A DNA stretch of 64,000 bases from Senimuribacter intestinalis (GTDB lineage Bacteria > Bacillota > Clostridia > Peptostreptococcales > Anaerovoracaceae), in assembly GCA_943192975.1 (NCBI GenBank), contig CALPCJ010000001.1, positions 310,001 to 374,000 on the forward strand, read 5' to 3'. The notes beneath the pieces were generated by a model. That model was not told where the DNA came from. It saw only the letters and a list, made by a program, of their open reading frames with translations, and ran no database searches. Position 1 is the stretch's first letter, and the number at the start of each line of letters is the position of its first letter. The translations under genes and the position numbers were made by a program. Below are positions 61,440-64,000 of this stretch, in pieces.

Positions 61440-62674
61440 TATTTTATCCTCCGAAACAGAATTGATCCATTGTGTCCGCCAAAACCCAAAGAGTTGGACA
61501 TAGCATAGTCACCCGCCATATCATTTCCAATATTTGCCACGATGTCCAGATCACATGCTTCATCAGGCACCTGATAGCCGACAGTCGGCGGTGCAAATTG
61601 ATCTCGAAGTGCCGATACTGTCAAAATCGCTTCCACTGCACCAGATGCACCCAGCAGGTGACCTGTCATGGATTTCGTAGAGGACATCTTTACCTTGTAC
61701 GCTGCATCACCAAAGGCAGATTTTACCGCAAGAGTCTCACATTTGTCGTTCATCGGTGTTGATGTGCCATGGGCATTAATATATACTACCTGCTCCGGCG
61801 TAATACCTCCATCTGCCATAGCTGCTTTCATGCAAGCTGCAGCGCCGCTGCCGTCTTCCAAAGGTGCTGTCATATGATGGGCGTCACAGCTTACGCCATA
61901 ACCTGCAATCTCGCAGAGAATTTCTGCGCCCCTTGCTACTGCATGCTCATACTCTTCCAAAAGAAGAACGCCAGCACCCTCTCCCATAACAAAACCATCT
62001 CTTTCTTTATCAAAAGGAATGGAAGCGCGCTTCGGATCACAGGATTCAGACAGCGCTTTCATCGAAGTAAAGCCGCCGATTCCCAGTTCGCTAATACAAC
62101 TTTCACTGCCTCCAGTCAGGAAAACTTCAGCATATCCGTCTCGAATCTGCCTGAATGCCTCTCCAATCGCATTAGTTGCAGACGCACAAGCTGTTACAAC
62201 GCAAGTACAGCTTCCTGTAAATCCATGTTCGATGGCGACCATTCCTGCCGCCATATTAGTGATTGCCATAGGCACAAAGAGAGGCGATACCTTGTCGAAG
62301 CCTCGCTTCATCCCTTTGTAGTGCTCCTCTTCAATAGTAGGAAGACCCCCGATACCGCTGGAGATATTGACCCCACAGCGAGATGGATTTTCCAGTTTCA
62401 TATCCAATCCTGCCTGCTTCATGGCTGCCCTTGCAGCAACCAGCGCCAACTGCGTAAACCTTGCAGTGCGTCTTGCTGCCATCTTATCCATGTGATCAGT
62501 AATATCAAACCCCTTTAATTCCCCTGCTACCTTTACCTTGTGATTTTCGGTATCAAAGCCTTTGATAAAGTCTATGCCACATGTGCCTTTTCTAGCATTT
62601 GCCCACATTTCCTCTACTGTATTTCCGATGGGAGATACGGCTCCCATTCCAGTGATTACAACTCTTCTCTTCAT
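61439..62674 (-). CDS. fabF: 3-oxoacyl-ACP synthase II FabF
   Basis: 411 residues from the ATG at 62674, with AAAGGAG 7 bases upstream; ten extra upstream codons are probably not used. The Cys-His-His triad is visible: VTACASATNAIG (C163), NAHGTSTPMND (H302) and KSMTGHLLGASG (H339). It condenses malonyl-ACP with acyl-ACP. It lies 13 bases after fabG. Confidence 0.97.
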   Translation of the reverse strand: MKRRVVITGMGAVSPIGNTVEEMWANARKGTCGIDFIKGFDTENHKVKVAGELKGFDITDHMDKMAARRTARFTQLALVAARAAMKQAGLDMKLENPSRCGVNISSGIGGLPTIEEEHYKGMKRGFDKVSPLFVPMAITNMAAGMVAIEHGFTGSCTCVVTACASATNAIGEAFRQIRDGYAEVFLTGGSESCISELGIGGFTSMKALSESCDPKRASIPFDKERDGFVMGEGAGVLLLEEYEHAVARGAEILCEIAGYGVSCDAHHMTAPLEDGSGAAACMKAAMADGGITPEQVVYINAHGTSTPMNDKCETLAVKSAFGDAAYKVKMSSTKSMTGHLLGASGAVEAILTVSALRDQFAPPTVGYQVPDEACDLDIVANIGNDMAGDYAMSNSLGFGGHNGSILFRRIK

Positions 62675-62687
62675 GGTCTCTCCTTTA

Positions 62688-63422
62688 TTAATACATGCCG
62701 CCATCTACTGCCAGCACTTGTCCGGTCACATAAGCAGCCTGTTCTGATGCGAAAAAGGCTGCTGCCTGCGCCACATCTTCCGGTTTTCCCATACGCCCTG
62801 CCGGAATTGCAGCGGCTGCCGATGCAATCGCTGCCTCCGTCATGGCCTTCGTCATATCTGTTTCAATAAATCCCGGCGCGATAGCATTCACGGTAATATT
62901 CCTGCTCGCCACTTCCTTGGCAAAAGATTTTGTCATAGAGACAACGCCGCCTTTACTTGCCGCATAGTTGACCTGACCGGCATTGCCCGAAACTCCTACT
63001 ACACTGGACAGATTCACAATGCGCCCATAACGCTGTTTCATCATCTGGCGGCTCACCGCTTTCATCATCAGAAAGCTGCCTCTAAGATTGGTTCTGATCA
63101 CTGCGTCAAAATCTTCCTCGCTCATGCGCATGAGCAGATTGTCTCTGGTAATCCCAGCGTTATTCACTAAAATATCCACACTTCCAAAGGTCTTTATGGC
63201 AGTTTCTGCAATTCTCTCACAAGCTGCCCATTCTGCAACATCCCCCTGAACAAGATCTGCCTGCACACCTAAATTTCTGCAGATTTCGGCAGTTTCCTCG
63301 GCTGCGCTGCTGTTTCCGGCATAATTGATAAGCAGGTTTGCACCCCTCTTTGCAAATTCTACACAAATGGCTCTTCCAATGCCACGGCTCCCGCCGGTTA
63401 CAATGGCTGTTCTATCTTTCAT
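62688..63422 (-). CDS. fabG: 3-oxoacyl-ACP reductase FabG
   Basis: 244 residues, short-chain dehydrogenase fold. TGGSRGIGRAI (9-19) binds NADPH, NNAG is at 87-90, and the catalytic S-Y-K residues are near S140, Y153 and K157 (NLSSVVGVSG, NYAASKGG). It reduces 3-oxoacyl-ACP. It begins 2 bases after the fabD stop. Confidence 0.96.
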   Translation of the reverse strand: MKDRTAIVTGGSRGIGRAICVEFAKRGANLLINYAGNSSAAEETAEICRNLGVQADLVQGDVAEWAACERIAETAIKTFGSVDILVNNAGITRDNLLMRMSEEDFDAVIRTNLRGSFLMMKAVSRQMMKQRYGRIVNLSSVVGVSGNAGQVNYAASKGGVVSMTKSFAKEVASRNITVNAIAPGFIETDMTKAMTEAAIASAAAAIPAGRMGKPEDVAQAAAFFASEQAAYVTGQVLAVDGGMY

Positions 63423-63424
63423 GA

Positions 63425-64000
63425 TTATGCTGCGCCTCCCTTCAATTCTGTAATCACTTTCTGCAGATCCTCAAAAGTTTCAATATTCATGGTCCTGATT
63501 CCCCGATCCGTCTTCTTTACAAAGCCGGACAGTGCTTTGCCAGGTCCGATTTCCAGAATCGTGTCTACGCCAGCTTTTGCCATGGCTTTAATAGAATCTT
63601 CAAAATATACGCTGTGAGAAACCTGTTTCACCAGCAGCTCGCCGATGGTCTCACTGGGTCTTTTCTCCCGTCCAACTGCATTAAAAAGTACAGGAAACTG
63701 CATTTCTCCAAAGGCTGTTTCTGCAAAAATTTCTTTGAGTACAAGCCCTGCCGGTTCCATAAATGCAGTATGAAACGGTCCGCTGACGGGAAGCGCCACA
63801 CATCTTTTGGCGCCCTCTGCTGCTGCCAGCTCCGCAGCCGCTTCAACAGCCGCTTTCTCTCCTGCAATGACGATCTGTCCAGGACAGTTATAATTGGCAA
63901 TCTGCACGCTGCCTTTGACCGAGGCCTTCTCGCAGCACTGTTCAAGAAGCTCTCTGTCAAGACCCAACACCGCTTTCATGGCACAGTCCACACCTTCTGC
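63425..64000 (-). CDS. fabD: Malonyl-CoA:ACP transacylase FabD, C-terminal part (cut by window edge)
   Basis: 192 codons of the C-terminal part; the frame continues to the window edge (upstream codons AEGVDCAMKAVLG), so the internal ATG at 63991 is not the start. The catalytic histidine segment LPVSGPFHTAFMEPAG, the YNCPGQIVIAGEK block and EIGPGKALSGFVKK are present; the GHSLGE serine lies outside. It loads malonyl groups onto ACP and is the most upstream gene visible in the fab operon. Confidence 0.95.
   Translation of the reverse strand, partial: AEGVDCAMKAVLGLDRELLEQCCEKASVKGSVQIANYNCPGQIVIAGEKAAVEAAAELAAAEGAKRCVALPVSGPFHTAFMEPAGLVLKEIFAETAFGEMQFPVLFNAVGREKRPSETIGELLVKQVSHSVYFEDSIKAMAKAGVDTILEIGPGKALSGFVKKTDRGIRTMNIETFEDLQKVITELKGGAA

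Noticed and set aside
63425..63991. ATG at 63991 as the start of fabD
   Set aside because: The reading frame continues to the window edge and the upstream GHSLGE-containing half of FabD would otherwise be missing; the gene is simply cut by the window.

Overview
The window reads as chromosomal DNA of an anaerobic, amino-acid-fermenting Clostridia-type Firmicute. I infer this from strong AGGAGG ribosome sites, TTGNNN/TATAAT-type promoters, an arginine deiminase pathway, EtfAB-linked lactate dehydrogenase, LarA, a dnaE-pfkA pair, a MarR-type regulator beside fabD-fabG-fabF-fabZ, and many sodium or amino-acid transporters. The Eubacteriales family XIII / Anaerovoracaceae neighbourhood is a guess. 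I see no rRNA, tRNA or phage.

Layout. 1-10110 (minus): ornithine cyclodeaminase family enzyme, aminotransferase, arginine deiminase, a divergent carbamoyltransferase, homoserine dehydrogenase and NhaC, closed by a terminator; then a YfcC carrier, an M20 amidohydrolase and a DMT permease cut by the window edge. A PucR regulator (10319) is divergent. 11743-17077: cassette A, with PucR divergent from NCS1 permease, DUF917 and M20 dipeptidase. 17167-20442 (minus): NhaC, PHP phosphoesterase, carbamate kinase. 20764-22413: PiT transporter and DUF47 partner. 22577-27264: lactate-type module (FAD dehydrogenase, EtfA, EtfB) and a GntR/FadR regulator, with a FadR-class operator on the etfB promoter. 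27432-32166 (minus): aminotransferase, YjiH, acetamidase/formamidase, LarA. 32441-37887: cassette B, an inverted paralogous copy of cassette A. 38068-43292: flavodoxin, pfkA, dnaE. 43406-49841: MocR regulator, a LysE scar, a Fic gene with an internal stop, EamA, LysE and cfa. 49938-55083: a cobalamin-riboswitch-controlled secreted DUF4430 protein and an ECF sigma/anti-sigma pair. 55131-60370: HxlR/flavin reductase, a tandem palindrome array, gene debris, and TetR/MATE genes. 60489-64000 (minus): MarR and fatty-acid synthesis genes.

How the genes fit. The first 20 kb look like arginine/ornithine and peptide catabolism: arginine to citrulline to ornithine plus carbamoyl phosphate, ATP from carbamate kinase, ornithine to proline, with sodium/proton antiporters maintaining gradients. 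Cassettes A and B look like two versions of an uncharacterised uptake-and-hydrolysis route for a nucleobase- or hydantoin-like compound, each with its own PucR sensor.

Most unusual items: (1) the 56350-56647 array of five ~45-bp palindrome-ended repeats separated by four 18-bp variable spacers, with one covarying arm pair; (2) a second group of palindromes with nearly the same geometry at 26037-26372; (3) the duplicated PucR/NCS1/DUF917/M20 cassette; (4) a B12 riboswitch in front of a secreted protein with a transcobalamin-like DUF4430 domain; (5) several recent gene-decay scars.
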